Counted from the stretch's first letter, positions 9,861-20,149 are shown. The stretch is 40,044 nt of DNA from Bacteroidales bacterium (GCA_900771035.1 CAAGML010000049.1:1-40044), one strand, 5' to 3'. Numbers and translations: made by a program. The notes: generated from the sequence alone by a model not told the origin.

Positions 9861-10226
9861 TTAGAGCACCTCTGGTGCAAGTGAAATGATTTTCATATTT
9901 GTAGCACGGAGTTCGCGTGCCACAGGACCGAAGATACGGCTGCCACGGATTTCGCCGGCATTGTTAAGCAATACACAGGCATTGTCATCGAAACGTATAT
10001 AAGAACCGTCGGCACGACGAATCTCCTTCTTGGTACGAACGATTACAGCCTTAGATACAGCACCTTTCTTAACCTCACCTGAAGGGAGGGCACTCTTGAC
10101 TGCTACAACAATGACATCGCCGACAGTTGCATAGCGTTTGCCTGTACCGCCAAGCACACGGATACACAAAACCTCTTTAGCACCGCTGTTATCGGCAACT
10201 TTAAGTCTACTTTCTGACTGTATCAT
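9861..10226 (-). CDS. rplN: 50S ribosomal protein L14
   Basis: L14 (121 residues) forms an intersubunit bridge. It starts [20 protein letters not shown] and contains the [20 protein letters not shown] and [13 protein letters not shown] family segments. The gap to rpsQ is only two bases. Confidence 0.98.
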   Translation of the reverse strand: MIQSESRLKVADNSGAKEVLCIRVLGGTGKRYATVGDVIVVAVKSALPSGEVKKGAVSKAVIVRTKKEIRRADGSYIRFDDNACVLLNNAGEIRGSRIFGPVARELRATNMKIISLAPEVL

Positions 10227-10228
10227 AA

Positions 10229-10483
10229 TTACTTAGCTCTTTCAATGATTTTTACTAATGTCCATCTCTTAGTCTTGCTCAACGGACGAGTCTCGCGGAT
10301 AAGAACAGTATCACCTACGTGGCTGTCATTCTTCTCGTCATGAGCATGGAACTTCTTTGTCTTGTTGACAAACTTTCCGTAGATAGGGTGTTTCTCTTTC
10401 CATTTAACAGCAACAGTAATGGATTTATCCATTTTATCACTGAAAACGACACCTATACGTTCTTTTCTTACATTCTTTTCCAT
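10229..10483 (-). CDS. rpsQ: 30S ribosomal protein S17
   Basis: S17 is an OB-fold primary 16S binder. I place the start at 10483 ([20 protein letters not shown]), giving 84 residues, the usual family length. The frame stays open upstream to 10549, but that extension would overlap rpmC and has no family match. The signature [19 protein letters not shown] is near the C-terminus. Confidence 0.97.
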   Translation of the reverse strand: MEKNVRKERIGVVFSDKMDKSITVAVKWKEKHPIYGKFVNKTKKFHAHDEKNDSHVGDTVLIRETRPLSKTKRWTLVKIIERAK

Positions 10484-10499
10484 AATACGGATAAATAAA

Positions 10500-10697
10500 T
10501 TATTGTTGGTTAAGTTCGCGTTGACGCAACTCTGTGTAAAGACGTGCAATTGTTCTGCGTGTCTCCTTGATCAACGATGGATTGTCAAGCGGAGAAATTG
10601 CGTGATTGAGTTTCATGCGAACCAATGCCTCTCTCTCAGAAGCCACACGCTCCTTGATTTCGGCAGTTGTCAGTTCTTTGATTTCTCTTGTTTTCAT
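10500..10697 (-). CDS. rpmC: 50S ribosomal protein L29
   Basis: L29 (65 residues) is a helical-hairpin protein near the exit tunnel. It starts [20 protein letters not shown] and has the family ending [15 protein letters not shown]. It lies between rplP (6-base gap) and rpsQ (16-base gap), the standard S10 operon order. Confidence 0.97.
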   Translation of the reverse strand: MKTREIKELTTAEIKERVASEREALVRMKLNHAISPLDNPSLIKETRRTIARLYTELRQRELNQQ

Positions 10698-10703
10698 ACT
10701 TAA

Positions 10704-11135
10704 TTACACGTTTTGAGTTGCATCGTAGTCTCTACGTACAACAAATTTTGTAATAATAGGGAGCTTCTGTGCGCCAAGACGGAGAGCCTCTTTGGCAACA
10801 TCAAAAGGGACACCATCTATCTCAAACAGCATACGACCTGGAGTCACTGGTGCGACATAGCCTTCTGGATTACCCTTACCTTTACCCATACGTACGTCTG
10901 CTGGCTTCTTGGTGATTGGTTTGTCTGGGAAGATACGAATCCACAACTGACCTTGACGCTGCATATAACGGGTAATGGCTACACGGGCAGCCTCAATCTG
11001 ACGACCGGTAATCCATATTGTACCAAGCGACTTGATACCGAAAGAACCGAAAGCCAACTCGGTTCCACGGTGAGCAAAACCTTTGGCACGACCTTTTTGC
11101 GGTCTTCTGTATTTGGTTTTTTTAGGTTGTAACAT
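10704..11135 (-). CDS. rplP: 50S ribosomal protein L16
   Basis: L16 (143 residues) helps position A-site tRNA. It starts [20 protein letters not shown] and contains [20 protein letters not shown] and [11 protein letters not shown]. It lies between rpsC and rpmC. Confidence 0.98.
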   Translation of the reverse strand: MLQPKKTKYRRPQKGRAKGFAHRGTELAFGSFGIKSLGTIWITGRQIEAARVAITRYMQRQGQLWIRIFPDKPITKKPADVRMGKGKGNPEGYVAPVTPGRMLFEIDGVPFDVAKEALRLGAQKLPIITKFVVRRDYDATQNV

Positions 11136-11160
11136 AACTCTAATCTGTATTCAAAAGGTT

Positions 11161-11886
11161 TTACTTCTTTTTATTACGGAATGGTCTGCGACCGCCACGG
11201 TCGTTACCGCCACGATTACCCTGATCTTTCTGAGCAGTGAACTGAGGAGCAAGGTCACACTTGCCATAAACCTCGCCACGGCAAATCCATACCTTGATAC
11301 CTATGATACCCACTTTCGTGAGAGCCTCGGTGTGGCAATAGTCGATGTCGGCACGGAATGTGTGAAGTGGGGTACGACCCTCCTTGAACATCTCCGAACG
11401 TGCCATCTCAGCACCATTCAGACGACCTGACACCTGAACCTTGATTCCCTCTGCTCCCATTCTCATTGTCGAAGCTACTGCCATCTTTACGGCACGGCGG
11501 TATGCAATCTTGCCCTCAATCTGGTGGGCGATGTTGCTGCCGACTATTGTCGCATCAAGGTCTGGACGCTTAACCTCGAAAATGTTAATCTGGATATCCT
11601 TGTCCGTAACCTTCTTCAACTCCTCTTTCAGTTTGTCAACATCCTGACCGCCTTTACCGATAACTACACCTGGACGGGCTGTGCAGATTGTGATGGTCAC
11701 AAGTTTGAGGGTTCTTTCGATTACGATTCTTGAAAGGCTGGCTTTTGCAAGACGGGCATTGAGGTATTTACGAATCTTGCTATCTTCAAGGAGAGTATCT
11801 CCATAGTTATCGCCGCCATACCAGTTTGAGTCCCAACCGCGGATGATTCCTAAACGGTTACTTATTGGGTTTGTTTTCTGTCCCAT
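11161..11886 (-). CDS. rpsC: 30S ribosomal protein S3
   Basis: S3 (241 residues) lines the mRNA entry tunnel and has helicase function in other bacteria. It starts [20 protein letters not shown]; the KH domain carries [20 protein letters not shown]. The C-terminal domain ends with a Gly/Arg/Lys-rich tail ([19 protein letters not shown]). It follows rplV by five bases. Confidence 0.98.
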   Translation of the reverse strand: MGQKTNPISNRLGIIRGWDSNWYGGDNYGDTLLEDSKIRKYLNARLAKASLSRIVIERTLKLVTITICTARPGVVIGKGGQDVDKLKEELKKVTDKDIQINIFEVKRPDLDATIVGSNIAHQIEGKIAYRRAVKMAVASTMRMGAEGIKVQVSGRLNGAEMARSEMFKEGRTPLHTFRADIDYCHTEALTKVGIIGIKVWICRGEVYGKCDLAPQFTAQKDQGNRGGNDRGGRRPFRNKKK

Positions 11887-11891
11887 CTTGG

Positions 11892-12305
11892 TTAGTCTTG
11901 ATTTTCGTTATTATTTACTTTTGAATCCACGAAGAGAGTCACATGGTTGGAACGCTTACGGATTCTGTAACCACGTCCCTGAGGAGCTGTGCGGAGTCTC
12001 TTCAACATTCTCGCAGAGTCCACATATATCATGCTAACGTAGAGGTTACCGTTCTCTGCCTTCTCACCTGTCTTCTGTTCCCAGTTGGCGATGGCGGAAC
12101 GAAGCAATTTCTCTACGCGGTTAGAAGCCTCCTTGGTTGAAAATCTCAAAACACCCAGAGCCTTATTGACCTCCATACCACGAATCATGTCTGCCACAAG
12201 ACGCATCTTGCGTGGAGATGTTGGCACGTTGTTCAACTTGGCGAAATATTGTGTTTTACGGGCTTCCTTCAGTGCATTAGCTGCATTACGTTTTCTTACA
12301 CCCAT
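11892..12305 (-). CDS. rplV: 50S ribosomal protein L22
   Basis: L22 (137 residues) lines the exit tunnel with an extended hairpin. Family segments are [20 protein letters not shown] and the tip-proximal [20 protein letters not shown]. Residues at the hairpin tip that change in macrolide-resistant strains of other species look intact. It lies between rpsS and rpsC. Confidence 0.98.
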   Translation of the reverse strand: MGVRKRNAANALKEARKTQYFAKLNNVPTSPRKMRLVADMIRGMEVNKALGVLRFSTKEASNRVEKLLRSAIANWEQKTGEKAENGNLYVSMIYVDSARMLKRLRTAPQGRGYRIRKRSNHVTLFVDSKVNNNENQD

Positions 12306-12353
12306 TTTTATTCAATTTTTTGGATTAATGAATAGATTACTTAAGGCAACTTA

Positions 12354-12620
12354 TTATTTCTTCTTACCACCATGACCACGGAAAGTACGTGTTGGCGCAA
12401 ACTCGCCCAATTTGTGACCTACCATGTTCTCAGTTACGTAAACAGGAATAAATTTGTTACCATTATGGACTGCGATTGTATGACCAACGAAGTCTGGAGA
12501 AATCATTGAGGCTCTTGCCCAAGTCTTGACAACGGACTTCTTACCGCTTTCATTCATGTCAAGCACTTTCTTCTCCAACTTGAGGTTGATATAAGGTCCT
12601 TTTTTTAATGAACGACTCAT
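12354..12620 (-). CDS. rpsS: 30S ribosomal protein S19
   Basis: S19 (88 residues) forms a complex with S13 in the 30S head. It starts [20 protein letters not shown] and has the conserved [20 protein letters not shown] and [13 protein letters not shown]. It lies between rplB and rplV. Confidence 0.98.
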   Translation of the reverse strand: MSRSLKKGPYINLKLEKKVLDMNESGKKSVVKTWARASMISPDFVGHTIAVHNGNKFIPVYVTENMVGHKLGEFAPTRTFRGHGGKKK

Positions 12621-12641
12621 AATTCAGTTCTTCTTTAATGG

Positions 12642-13469
12642 TTACTTACTCTTTCTTTCAATTATGTACTGGCTTGTCTGCTTCTTAGGGCGACGAGTCT
12701 TCTTACCCTTAGACAACAGACCCTTGCGTGAACGTGGGTGACCACCTGACTGACGGCCTTCGCCACCACCCATTGGGTGATCCACTGGGTTCATTGCAAC
12801 GCCACGTACTCTTGGGCGACGGCCCAACCAACGAGTACGACCAGCCTTACCAGATTTCTCAAGCGCATGGTCTGCATTGCCGACTACGCCGACAGTCGCA
12901 CGGCATGTGCCGAGAACCTTACGAGTTTCGCCAGAAGGCAACTTCACAATGACGTATTTGCCGTCACGTGAGATAATCTGTGCGAAAGTACCTGCACTAC
13001 GAACAAGAGCAGCACCCTGACCTGGGCGGAGTTCAATGTTGTGTACCATGGTACCAAGAGGAATTTTTTCCATTGGAAGTGAGTTGCCGACCTCTGGAGC
13101 GACCTCATTTCCTGAAAGAAGTACTTGACCTACCTGCAATCCGTTTGGTGCAAGAATGTAGCTTTTCTCACCGTCAGCATAGTAAAGAAGCGCAATACGG
13201 GCAGAACGGTTTGGGTCATACTCGATTGTCTTTACTGTTGCTGGAACGTTGTCTTTGAAGCAACGTTTGAAATCAATTACTCTGTATCTTCTCTTGTGGC
13301 CACCACCTATGTAACGCATGGTCATCTTACCTGTGTTGTTACGGCCACCTGTCTTGCCGAAACCGCCTACAAGAGATTTTTCTGGAGTGCTCGCAGTAAT
13401 TGTGTCGAACATTCCAATAATTTTATGTCTTTGCCCCGGTGTTGTGGGTTTTAATTTGCGTACAGCCAT
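12642..13469 (-). CDS. rplB: 50S ribosomal protein L2
   Basis: L2 (275 residues) supports the peptidyl transferase centre and subunit joining. The N-terminal half carries the RNA-binding OB fold; the C-terminal half has the near-invariant [18 protein letters not shown] loop, including its conserved His. It starts [20 protein letters not shown]. Order rplW-rplB-rpsS is standard. Confidence 0.99.
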   Translation of the reverse strand: MAVRKLKPTTPGQRHKIIGMFDTITASTPEKSLVGGFGKTGGRNNTGKMTMRYIGGGHKRRYRVIDFKRCFKDNVPATVKTIEYDPNRSARIALLYYADGEKSYILAPNGLQVGQVLLSGNEVAPEVGNSLPMEKIPLGTMVHNIELRPGQGAALVRSAGTFAQIISRDGKYVIVKLPSGETRKVLGTCRATVGVVGNADHALEKSGKAGRTRWLGRRPRVRGVAMNPVDHPMGGGEGRQSGGHPRSRKGLLSKGKKTRRPKKQTSQYIIERKSK

Positions 13470-13481
13470 TTCTATTTTCTA

Positions 13482-13772
13482 TTAGATGTTGCTATAGAAG
13501 TCAATGGTATCGCCTTCTTTCAGCGTCACGATTGCCTTCTTATAGGTTGCTGTTAAACCATTAATGATGCCTGCCTTCGTATAGCGGCTTTTTTTCTTGC
13601 CGTGGTAGTTTGATGTGTTGACAGACAACACTGTCACGCCGTACATCTCCTCTACAGCCTTCTTGATTTCAATCTTGTTAGCTTCGTGAGCTACCTGAAA
13701 TGCTACACGGTTGAATTTCTCGCTGATGCGAGTCATTTTCTCCGTTACGATTGGTTTCTTTATGATTGCCAT
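13482..13772 (-). CDS. rplW: 50S ribosomal protein L23
   Basis: L23 (96 residues) is at the exit-tunnel rim and is the docking point for trigger factor and SRP in other bacteria. It starts MAIIKKPIVTEKMTRISEKF and includes ANKIEIKKAVEEMYGVTVLS. It lies between rplD and rplB. Confidence 0.97.
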   Translation of the reverse strand: MAIIKKPIVTEKMTRISEKFNRVAFQVAHEANKIEIKKAVEEMYGVTVLSVNTSNYHGKKKSRYTKAGIINGLTATYKKAIVTLKEGDTIDFYSNI

Positions 13773-13789
13773 AATCTGTTCCTCCGCAA

Positions 13790-14419
13790 TTAAGCATTAA
13801 AATGTTTATCAATTCCTGCGAGTGTAGCCTCAGGAAGTACGACAGCATTGCAATCCATAATTGCGTACGTGTTTAATTCCGAGACAGTTATGACATTCGC
13901 TTTCTGCAAATTTCGAGACGACAAATATACAAATTTATTTGCTTCTGGCAAAATCACGAGCACTTTTTTATCGCCGATTTTGAGATTATTAAGCATTTGT
14001 ACAAAGTCTTTAGTTTTTGGAGCGGCAAAGTCGATAGAATCAACAACGACAATCTCATTTTGCATCTGTTTGTATGCAAATGCAGACTTGCGGGCGAGCT
14101 GTTTCAGTTTCTTGTTCAACTTAAACCAGTAGTCGCGTGGCTTTGGTCCGAAAACACGTGCACCACCGACCAGCACTGGCGAATTGATGTCACCACGACG
14201 GGCACCGCCACCACCTTTCTGACGTCCGAGTTTCTTCGTAGAACCCGAAATCTCCGAACGTTCCTTCGATTTGTGTGTACCCTGACGCTGGTTGGCCAGA
14301 TACTGTTTTACATCCAAATAAATTGCGTGATCATTTGGCTCAATACCGAAAATGGATTCATTGAGGGTAACCTTCTTTCCGGTGTCTTCTCCTTTGATGT
14401 TTAATACACTGATTTCCAT
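13790..14419 (-). CDS. rplD: 50S ribosomal protein L4
   Basis: L4 lines the exit tunnel and, in E. coli, represses its own S10 operon. I take the start at 14419 ([20 protein letters not shown]), 209 residues; an in-frame ATG 12 bases upstream overlaps the rplC stop and adds only MRSK. The conserved tunnel loop is at [19 protein letters not shown]. It follows rplC by one base. Confidence 0.96.
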   Translation of the reverse strand: MEISVLNIKGEDTGKKVTLNESIFGIEPNDHAIYLDVKQYLANQRQGTHKSKERSEISGSTKKLGRQKGGGGARRGDINSPVLVGGARVFGPKPRDYWFKLNKKLKQLARKSAFAYKQMQNEIVVVDSIDFAAPKTKDFVQMLNNLKIGDKKVLVILPEANKFVYLSSRNLQKANVITVSELNTYAIMDCNAVVLPEATLAGIDKHFNA

Positions 14420-14420
14420 T

Positions 14421-15038
14421 TTACTTCTCAATTAATACGATTGAACCTTTGCATCCTGGAACACTACCTTTAACGAGGAGCAGGTTGTGCTCTGGGATAA
14501 CCTTAATCACCTGGAGGTTTTGCATGGTCACGCGGTCACCGCCCATCTGGCCGGCCATACGCATTCCCTTGAAAACCTTTGAAGGGTAAGATGATGCACC
14601 GAGTGAACCTGGAGCTCTCAGACGGTCATCCTGACCATGAGTGCTCTGGCCTACACCACCAAAACCATGACGTTTTACAACGCCCTGGAATCCTTTACCC
14701 TTCGATGTTCCGACAACATCTACCCAATCGCCTTCCTGAAAGAAGTCAACCGAGATGGTCTGACCAAGTTGATACTCGTCAGAAAATCCCTTGAACTCTA
14801 CAAGTTTGCGCTTTGGAGTAGTGCCCGAAACAGCGAAGTGACCCTTCATTGCCTTGTTGGTGTGTTTCTCAGACTTCTCCTGGAAACCAAGCTGGAGGGC
14901 TGAATAGCCATCCTTTTCCATAGTCTTGACCTGAGTAACAACGCAAGGACCTACTTCAATTACTGTGCAAGGAAGGGCACGGCCTTCTGCACTGAAAACG
15001 GAAGTCATTCCGATTTTCTTACCAATTAATCCTGGCAT
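14421..15038 (-). CDS. rplC: 50S ribosomal protein L3
   Basis: L3 (205 residues) reaches toward the peptidyl transferase centre. It starts [20 protein letters not shown] and contains the signature [22 protein letters not shown] shown here as [13 protein letters not shown] and GVGQSTHG, which is the glutamine-methylation region in other species. An unusually long, structured gap separates it from rpsJ upstream. Its start is preceded by the A-rich AAAAAAACAAACAAAGAAAA rather than a Shine-Dalgarno site. Confidence 0.98.
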   Translation of the reverse strand: MPGLIGKKIGMTSVFSAEGRALPCTVIEVGPCVVTQVKTMEKDGYSALQLGFQEKSEKHTNKAMKGHFAVSGTTPKRKLVEFKGFSDEYQLGQTISVDFFQEGDWVDVVGTSKGKGFQGVVKRHGFGGVGQSTHGQDDRLRAPGSLGASSYPSKVFKGMRMAGQMGGDRVTMQNLQVIKVIPEHNLLLVKGSVPGCKGSIVLIEK

Positions 15039-15150
15039 TTTTCTTTGTTTGTTTTTTTGGCTCAGCGGCTCGGCATTGGCTCTGCGACAAGCATACCGTG
15101 CTTGAACCGTTTATAAATAAAATTATAATTCCAAATGTAGTTTGAGGTTA
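15039..15150 (-). promoter_or_regulatory. Structured leader between rpsJ and rplC
   Basis: This 112-base gap is long for this operon. On the minus strand it contains the hairpin CAAGCACGGTATGCTTG (15088-15104, 6-bp stem, 5-base loop), then a GC-rich run with three AGCC words, then an A-rich tract up to the rplC start. A TACATTTG box (TAnnTTTG type) lies at 15132-15139, but no TTG is found 20 bases upstream of it, so an internal promoter is weakly supported. A ribosomal-protein-binding leader is an alternative. Confidence 0.4.
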
Positions 15151-15456
15151 TCAAACCTTGATTTCAACCTCAACGCCTGAAGGCAACTCAAGTTTCATCA
15201 ACGCATCGACAGTCTTAGGAGTCGAGTTGTAAATGTCAATAAGACGCTTGAAGTTGCACAACTGGAACTGCTCACGTGACTTCTTGTTTACGAATGTTGA
15301 GCGGTTCACTGTAAAAATGCGCTTGTGTGTTGGCAATGGAATTGGACCTGAAACAACGGCCTGTGTTGCCTTCACTGTGTTTACGATTTTCTCTGCTGAT
15401 TTGTCAACAAGGGCATGATCGTAAGATTTCAGTTTGATACGAATCTTTTGACTCAT
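15151..15456 (-). CDS. rpsJ: 30S ribosomal protein S10
   Basis: S10 (101 residues) is in the 30S head and also serves in NusB-S10 antitermination. It starts [20 protein letters not shown] and has the family [20 protein letters not shown]. In E. coli it opens the S10 operon. Here it follows fusA after a hairpin, with no tuf gene between them. Confidence 0.98.
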   Translation of the reverse strand: MSQKIRIKLKSYDHALVDKSAEKIVNTVKATQAVVSGPIPLPTHKRIFTVNRSTFVNKKSREQFQLCNFKRLIDIYNSTPKTVDALMKLELPSGVEVEIKV

Positions 15457-15492
15457 CTTTCTTTTTTTGTTTTCTATCTATTATTTAATAAT

Positions 15493-15524
15493 GTGTGGGT
15501 TAAGAGTCATTCGCTAACCCACAC
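15493..15524. terminator. Hairpin between fusA and rpsJ
   Basis: GTGTGGGTTA (15493-15502) pairs perfectly with TAACCCACAC (15515-15524) around a 12-base loop. On the plus strand it is followed by TTTTTT, but no plus-strand gene ends here. On the minus strand, the direction of the operon, the following bases are ATTATTAAAT, a weak U-tract. It may partly terminate or mark an RNA-processing site between the str and S10 parts of the operon. Confidence 0.5.
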
Positions 15525-15535
15525 TTTTTTATCAA

Positions 15536-17653
15536 TTAAAGGAGGTCAGCACGACCTTGTGCCTCTTCCACTACTGGACGAGCGAGAGTTGCTGAAAGTT
15601 CTGCGTAATGCGAGAACTCCATTGAAGAGGTTGCACGACCTGAAGTGATTGTACGGAGAGCGGTCACATAACCGAAAGTCTCGCTCAATGGCACTTTTGC
15701 CTTGACGATACGTGCGCCTGTACGGCTTGTCTCCATACCCTCAACCTGACCACGGCGTTTGTTCAAGTCACCGATTACGTCACCCATTGACTCCTCTGGT
15801 GTTACGACTTCCAGTTTCATGATTGGCTCCATAAGTACTGGTTTAGCCTTGGCACAAGCGTTCTTGAATGCGAACTGAGCGCAGAGTTCAAATGACAACT
15901 GGTCAGAGTCAACTGGATGGAACGAACCATCGACAAGGGTAACCTTCAGTTGGTCAACAGGGAAACCTGCCAATACACCGTTCTTCATAGCAGCCATGAA
16001 GCCCTTCTGTACTGATGGGATGAACTCCTTAGGAACGTTACCGCCCTTAACCTCATCGATGAATTGCAGAGAACCCTCAAAGCCTTCGTCAACTGGACCG
16101 ACCTTAACGATGATGTCTGCGAACTTACCACGGCCACCTGACTGTTTCTTATAAACCTCACGGAGGTCAACCTCCTTAGTGATAGCCTCTTTGTACGAAA
16201 CTTGTGGACGACCTTGGTTACACTCTACGTGGAACTCGCGTTTCAGACGGTCGATGATAATCTCAAGGTGAAGCTCACCCATACCAGAGATAACTGTCTG
16301 ACCTGACTGCTCGTCAGTGCGCACTGTGAATGTTGGGTCCTCCTCAGCCAGTTTGCCAAGACCGATACCCAGTTTGTCAAGGTCAGCCTGCGACTTAGGC
16401 TCAACGGCTATACCAATAACTGGATCTGGGAAGTCGATTGACTCAAGGACAATCTGGTGATCCTCATCACAGAGTGTATCACCTGTGCGGATATCCTTGA
16501 AACCAACACCTGCACCTATATCGCCTGCTGCAATCTCGTCAACAGGGTTCTGTTTGTTCGAGTGCATCTGGAACAAGCGTGAGATTCTCTCTTTTTTGCC
16601 CGAACGTGGGTTGAAGATATATGAACCGGCAACGACTTTACCGGAATAAACTCTGAAGAAGCACAGACGGCCAACGTATGGGTCTGTTGCGATTTTGAAT
16701 GCGAGGGCTGTCGTAGGCTCCTCGTCCAAAGGCTTGCGGACAATCTTCTTGTCTGCGTCGCTTGGGTCATGGCCTTCGATTGAAGGATTGTCAAGCGGCG
16801 AAGGAAGATATGCGCAGACAGCGTCAAGCAGTGTCTGTACGCCCTTGTTCTTGAATGATGAACCGCATACCACTGGGTAAATCTCCATAGCGACTGTAGC
16901 CTTACGGATAACAGTGCGGATTTCGTCCTCGGTGATTGTCGATGGGTCGTCGAAATACTTCTCCATCATTGCGTCATCGTAAGATGAGAGGGTCTCAAGC
17001 ATCTTGTCGCGCCACTCCTCAGCCTCTGCCTGAAGGTCAGCTGGGATATCCTCTGCCGAATAGTCAGCGCCCATTGTCTCGTCATGCCAGAAGAGAGCCT
17101 TCATCTTTATAAGGTCAACCACACCCTTGAAAGTATCCTCTGCCCCGATAGGGATTTGGATAGGGCATGGGTTTGCGCCAAGGACGGTCTTAATCTGGGT
17201 TACTACCTCAAAGAAGTTTGCGCCCGAACGGTCCATCTTGTTCACGTAGCATACGCGTGGCACATTATATTTATCAGCCTGTCTCCACACTGTCTCAGAC
17301 TGTGGCTCAACGCCACCTACTGCACAGAATGTTGCGACTGCACCGTCAAGGATACGGAGTGAACGCTCAACCTCAGCTGTGAAGTCAACGTGACCCGGAG
17401 TATCAATCAGGTTTATACGGTACTGTTTGTCAGCCCAGTTCCAACGAGTGGTTGTAGCGGCGGAGGTGATGGTGATACCACGTTCCTGCTCCTGCTCCAT
17501 CCAGTCCATTGTCGCTGCACCGTCATGCACCTCACCAATCTTGTGAGTCAGACCTGTATAGAAAAGGATACGCTCCGAAGTAGTGGTTTTACCGGCATCA
17601 ATGTGAGCCATGATGCCGATGTTGCGGGTGAGAGATAAATCGTGTTTAGCCAT
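15536..17653 (-). CDS. fusA: Translation elongation factor G
   Basis: EF-G (705 residues) is the GTPase that drives translocation and, with RRF, ribosome recycling. The G1 motif AHIDAGKTT begins at residue 16, G2 Thr61 lies in [11 protein letters not shown]3 is DTPGH (84-88) and G4 is NKMD (138-141). Domains II to V follow, ending in the conserved [20 protein letters not shown]. Full length, with no insert. It lies in the str portion between rpsG (19-base gap) and rpsJ. A second EF-G paralogue elsewhere in the genome cannot be excluded. Confidence 0.98.
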   Translation of the reverse strand: MAKHDLSLTRNIGIMAHIDAGKTTTSERILFYTGLTHKIGEVHDGAATMDWMEQEQERGITITSAATTTRWNWADKQYRINLIDTPGHVDFTAEVERSLRILDGAVATFCAVGGVEPQSETVWRQADKYNVPRVCYVNKMDRSGANFFEVVTQIKTVLGANPCPIQIPIGAEDTFKGVVDLIKMKALFWHDETMGADYSAEDIPADLQAEAEEWRDKMLETLSSYDDAMMEKYFDDPSTITEDEIRTVIRKATVAMEIYPVVCGSSFKNKGVQTLLDAVCAYLPSPLDNPSIEGHDPSDADKKIVRKPLDEEPTTALAFKIATDPYVGRLCFFRVYSGKVVAGSYIFNPRSGKKERISRLFQMHSNKQNPVDEIAAGDIGAGVGFKDIRTGDTLCDEDHQIVLESIDFPDPVIGIAVEPKSQADLDKLGIGLGKLAEEDPTFTVRTDEQSGQTVISGMGELHLEIIIDRLKREFHVECNQGRPQVSYKEAITKEVDLREVYKKQSGGRGKFADIIVKVGPVDEGFEGSLQFIDEVKGGNVPKEFIPSVQKGFMAAMKNGVLAGFPVDQLKVTLVDGSFHPVDSDQLSFELCAQFAFKNACAKAKPVLMEPIMKLEVVTPEESMGDVIGDLNKRRGQVEGMETSRTGARIVKAKVPLSETFGYVTALRTITSGRATSSMEFSHYAELSATLARPVVEEAQGRADLL

Positions 17654-17672
17654 TTACTTTTTCCCTTTAAGA

Positions 17673-18149
17673 TTAGAATCTGAAGTGAGCGAAAGCACGG
17701 TTAGCCTCAGCCATGCGATGGATTTCCTCTTTACGTTTGAATGCGCCGCCCTGATTGTTGAATGCGTCAACGATTTCGCCGGCAAGTTTCTCACTCATCG
17801 AGTGACCTGAACGCTTGCGTGCGTAATTGATGATGTTCTTCATCGAGATAGACTCTTTGCGGTCTGGGCGGATTTCGGTTGGCACCTGGAATGTTGCGCC
17901 ACCGATACGGCGTGATTTAACCTCAACCTGAGGGGTTACGTTCTCAAGTGCGGTCTTCCAGATTTCGACTGGTGTTTTCTCCTCGTTAGGGAGCTTGTTC
18001 TTCACAATTTCCAATGCACCATAGAAGATGCTGAACGATATTGACTTCTTGCCGTCAAGCATAAGGTGGTTGACGAACTTTGTTACCTTTACGTCACCGA
18101 AAACTGGATCTGGAAGAATCACACGCTTTTTTGGGGTTGACTTTCTCAT
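17673..18149 (-). CDS. rpsG: 30S ribosomal protein S7
   Basis: S7 starts assembly of the 30S head. I choose the start at 18149 ([20 protein letters not shown]), giving the usual 158 residues; the frame stays open for 17 residues upstream, but that part has no family match. The C-terminal part ([20 protein letters not shown] and [12 protein letters not shown]) is typical. In E. coli S7 binds the rpsL-rpsG spacer to repress translation; here that spacer is also long (153 bases). Confidence 0.96.
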   Translation of the reverse strand: MRKSTPKKRVILPDPVFGDVKVTKFVNHLMLDGKKSISFSIFYGALEIVKNKLPNEEKTPVEIWKTALENVTPQVEVKSRRIGGATFQVPTEIRPDRKESISMKNIINYARKRSGHSMSEKLAGEIVDAFNNQGGAFKRKEEIHRMAEANRAFAHFRF

Positions 18150-18302
18150 TTTTCTTAGAGATTTTGTTTTTGTTTTGGCTGTCGTTGCTTCAAGCTTCAC
18201 CAGTCACGGCTACGCTTTACTCAACCTTCATCTACACCAAATATCAAAAACCATTTTACAATAGTGTTTTTGTTGTTTTGAAAGGACTAACGGTAATCAG
18301 GA
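18150..18302 (-). promoter_or_regulatory. Long rpsL-rpsG intercistronic spacer
   Basis: A 153-base spacer, the longest non-coding stretch inside the superoperon. No TAnnTTTG box is seen on the minus strand. Near the rpsG start the transcript reads GTAGCCGTGACTGGTGAAGC and then an A-rich ACAGCCAAAACAAAAACAAA before the ATG. By analogy with E. coli it could hold the S7 feedback site, but I did not find a convincing 16S-like fold by eye. Confidence 0.35.
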
Positions 18303-18701
18303 TTACTTCTTAGCTGGAGCAGCCTTACCTGCTTTTGGACGTTTAGCGCCATATTTCGAACGGCGCTGAGTACGGTTTGCCACACCTGCGGTATCAAGAG
18401 TACCACGGACAATGTGATAACGTACACCTGGAAGGTCCTTCACACGACCGCCACGTACCAAAACGATTGAGTGTTCCTGCAAATTGTGTCCCTCGCCTGG
18501 TATATAGGAGTTTACCTCCTTCCCGTTCGTCAAACGGACACGTGCGACCTTACGCATTGCAGAGTTTGGTTTCTTTGGGGTAGTGGTGTAAACACGCACG
18601 CAAACACCACGACGCTGTGGACATGAGTCAAGAGCTGGTGATTTGCTCTTGTCTTCGAGAGTAGTCCTTCCTTTTCTAACAAGTTGTTGAATAGTAGGCA
18701 T
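18303..18701 (-). CDS. rpsL: 30S ribosomal protein S12
   Basis: S12 (132 residues) is the decoding-centre protein and the first gene of the superoperon. It starts [20 protein letters not shown]. Lys43 in [13 protein letters not shown] and Lys88 in [13 protein letters not shown], the residues that change in streptomycin-resistant mutants, are wild type. A Lys/Ala-rich tail ([12 protein letters not shown]) ends the protein. The promoter lies about 80 bases upstream. Confidence 0.98.
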   Translation of the reverse strand: MPTIQQLVRKGRTTLEDKSKSPALDSCPQRRGVCVRVYTTTPKKPNSAMRKVARVRLTNGKEVNSYIPGEGHNLQEHSIVLVRGGRVKDLPGVRYHIVRGTLDTAGVANRTQRRSKYGAKRPKAGKAAPAKK

Positions 18702-18781
18702 TTTACTGTTTTAGTTTTTAATATTTTTACTGTCTTCACTGCGAAATTCGAGGGCATATTCCACCCACACATTTCGAGGTG

Positions 18782-18812
18782 CAAAGGTACAACTTTTTTT
18801 TGAACTGACCAA
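18782..18812 (-). promoter_or_regulatory. Promoter of the ribosomal superoperon
   Basis: On the minus strand a TTG (18810-18812) is followed after exactly 20 bases by TACCTTTG (18782-18789). This matches the Bacteroidota vegetative promoter (-33 TTG, -7 TAnnTTTG). Predicted transcription starts near 18775, giving an rpsL leader of about 75 bases. Confidence 0.75.
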
Positions 18813-18858
18813 CAGTTACTTAAATTTTTTTTTAAGAATTTTTCCGACCCCCTTTTTC

Positions 18859-18889
18859 TTGCAGATTTCGGGATTTTTTCATACCTTTG
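18859..18889 (+). promoter_or_regulatory. Promoter of the L-serine dehydratase gene
   Basis: TTG (18859-18861), 20 bases, TACCTTTG (18882-18889): the same boxes and spacing as the divergent rpsL promoter. The predicted start is near 18896, leaving a leader of about 20 bases before the ATG at 18915. Long T-tracts lie between the two promoters. Confidence 0.75.
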
Positions 18890-18914
18890 CACCCGAAATA
18901 ACAAACGCATTTTT

Positions 18915-20120
18915 ATGGAATCACTGAAAGAGATTTTCCGCATAGGCAACGGTCCCTCGTCGTCACACACCATGGGACCTAAACATGCCGCCGAACTATT
19001 CCTTGAGCGAATCAAAGAGACAGAGCACGACCATCTCCGCGTGACGCTCTACGGCTCGCTTGCCGCTACAGGGCGTGGCCACCTTACCGACAAGGCGATA
19101 CTCTCTGTCCTCACGCCATTCTGCGACACTGAGATTGTATGGCACCCCGACATCACGCTACCCTACCACCCAAACGGCGTAATGTTCGAGGCTCTTGACA
19201 GAAAAGACACATTATTATATAAATGGACGGCATACAGCGTCGGCGGAGGTGCACTCTACTGGGAAGGAAAAGAGGAGAAGGCGAAAGAGCATGTCTATGA
19301 GATGAGCAAAATCTCTGACATCAAAGAATGGGGTTACAGCGAGGGACGCACCTTCTGGGAATACGTTGACCTCTGCGAAGGTCCCGAAATCTGGGAGCAT
19401 CTTGACCACGTCTGGCGTGTTATGTCAAACGCCATTCAGCGAGGGCTTAACACCGAAGGTGTATTACCCGGCGAACTCAAAGTAGCCCGCAAGGCGACAA
19501 AATATTTCGTCAAGGCAGACAGCTACGTCGGCGGTCTTGCCTCACGTGCCAAAATATACGCCTACGCACTTGCCACAGCCGAGGAGAACGCCTCCGGCGG
19601 ACTTGTAGCCACTGCGCCAACCTGCGGCTCATGCGGAGTGCTGCCTGCCGTAATCTACCATCTCCAGCAGTCACGTAACTTCTCGCGCGAACGCATTCTC
19701 CACGCATTAGCCACGGCAGGGCTTTTCGCCAACGTAGTCAAAAGCAACGCCTCAATCTCAGGTGCCGAAGTCGGCTGTCAGGGCGAGGTTGGCGTGGCAT
19801 GTGCCATGGCAGCAGCCGCAGCAAACCAGATGTTCGGGGGAACGCTCAACCAGATAGAATATGCCGCCGAAATGGGGCTTGAACATCACCTCGGGCTAAC
19901 CTGCGACCCTATGTGCGGGCTTGTCCAAATACCTTGCATCGAGCGAAACGCCGTAGCATCCGCCAGAGCCTTCGACGTTAACTTCTACTCAATGCTCTCC
20001 GACGGCATTCACCGTGTATCATTCGACCGTGTCGTTGAGGTTATGAAGGAGACAGGTCACGACATCCCATCACTCTACCGCGAGACTTCCGAAGGTGGTC
20101 TGGCCAAGTTCGCCAAATAA
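18915..20120 (+). CDS. sdaA: Iron-sulfur L-serine ammonia-lyase (single chain)
   Basis: Converts L-serine to pyruvate and ammonia using a [4Fe-4S] cluster. The 401-residue protein combines the N-terminal beta-type domain (IGNGPSSSHTMGPKHAAELF at 10-29) with the catalytic alpha domain. Likely cluster ligands are Cys288 (VGCQGE), Cys330 (TCDPMCG) and Cys341 (IPCIERN); their spacings of 42 and 11 residues equal those of the structurally known Legionella enzyme. Other landmarks are TAPTCGSCGVLPAV and SNASISGAEVGC. Cytosolic. Transcribed divergently from rpsL under a clear promoter. There is no adjacent serine transporter. Confidence 0.95.
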   Translation: MESLKEIFRIGNGPSSSHTMGPKHAAELFLERIKETEHDHLRVTLYGSLAATGRGHLTDKAILSVLTPFCDTEIVWHPDITLPYHPNGVMFEALDRKDTLLYKWTAYSVGGGALYWEGKEEKAKEHVYEMSKISDIKEWGYSEGRTFWEYVDLCEGPEIWEHLDHVWRVMSNAIQRGLNTEGVLPGELKVARKATKYFVKADSYVGGLASRAKIYAYALATAEENASGGLVATAPTCGSCGVLPAVIYHLQQSRNFSRERILHALATAGLFANVVKSNASISGAEVGCQGEVGVACAMAAAAANQMFGGTLNQIEYAAEMGLEHHLGLTCDPMCGLVQIPCIERNAVASARAFDVNFYSMLSDGIHRVSFDRVVEVMKETGHDIPSLYRETSEGGLAKFAK

Positions 20121-20149
20121 CCGCCGCAAACCTCAGCCGACAGGTAGCC

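Noticed and set aside
15457..15535. Remnant of a tuf gene between fusA and rpsJ
   Set aside because: The gap is 79 bases, with no EF-Tu-like sequence; absence of tuf here is usual for the phylum.
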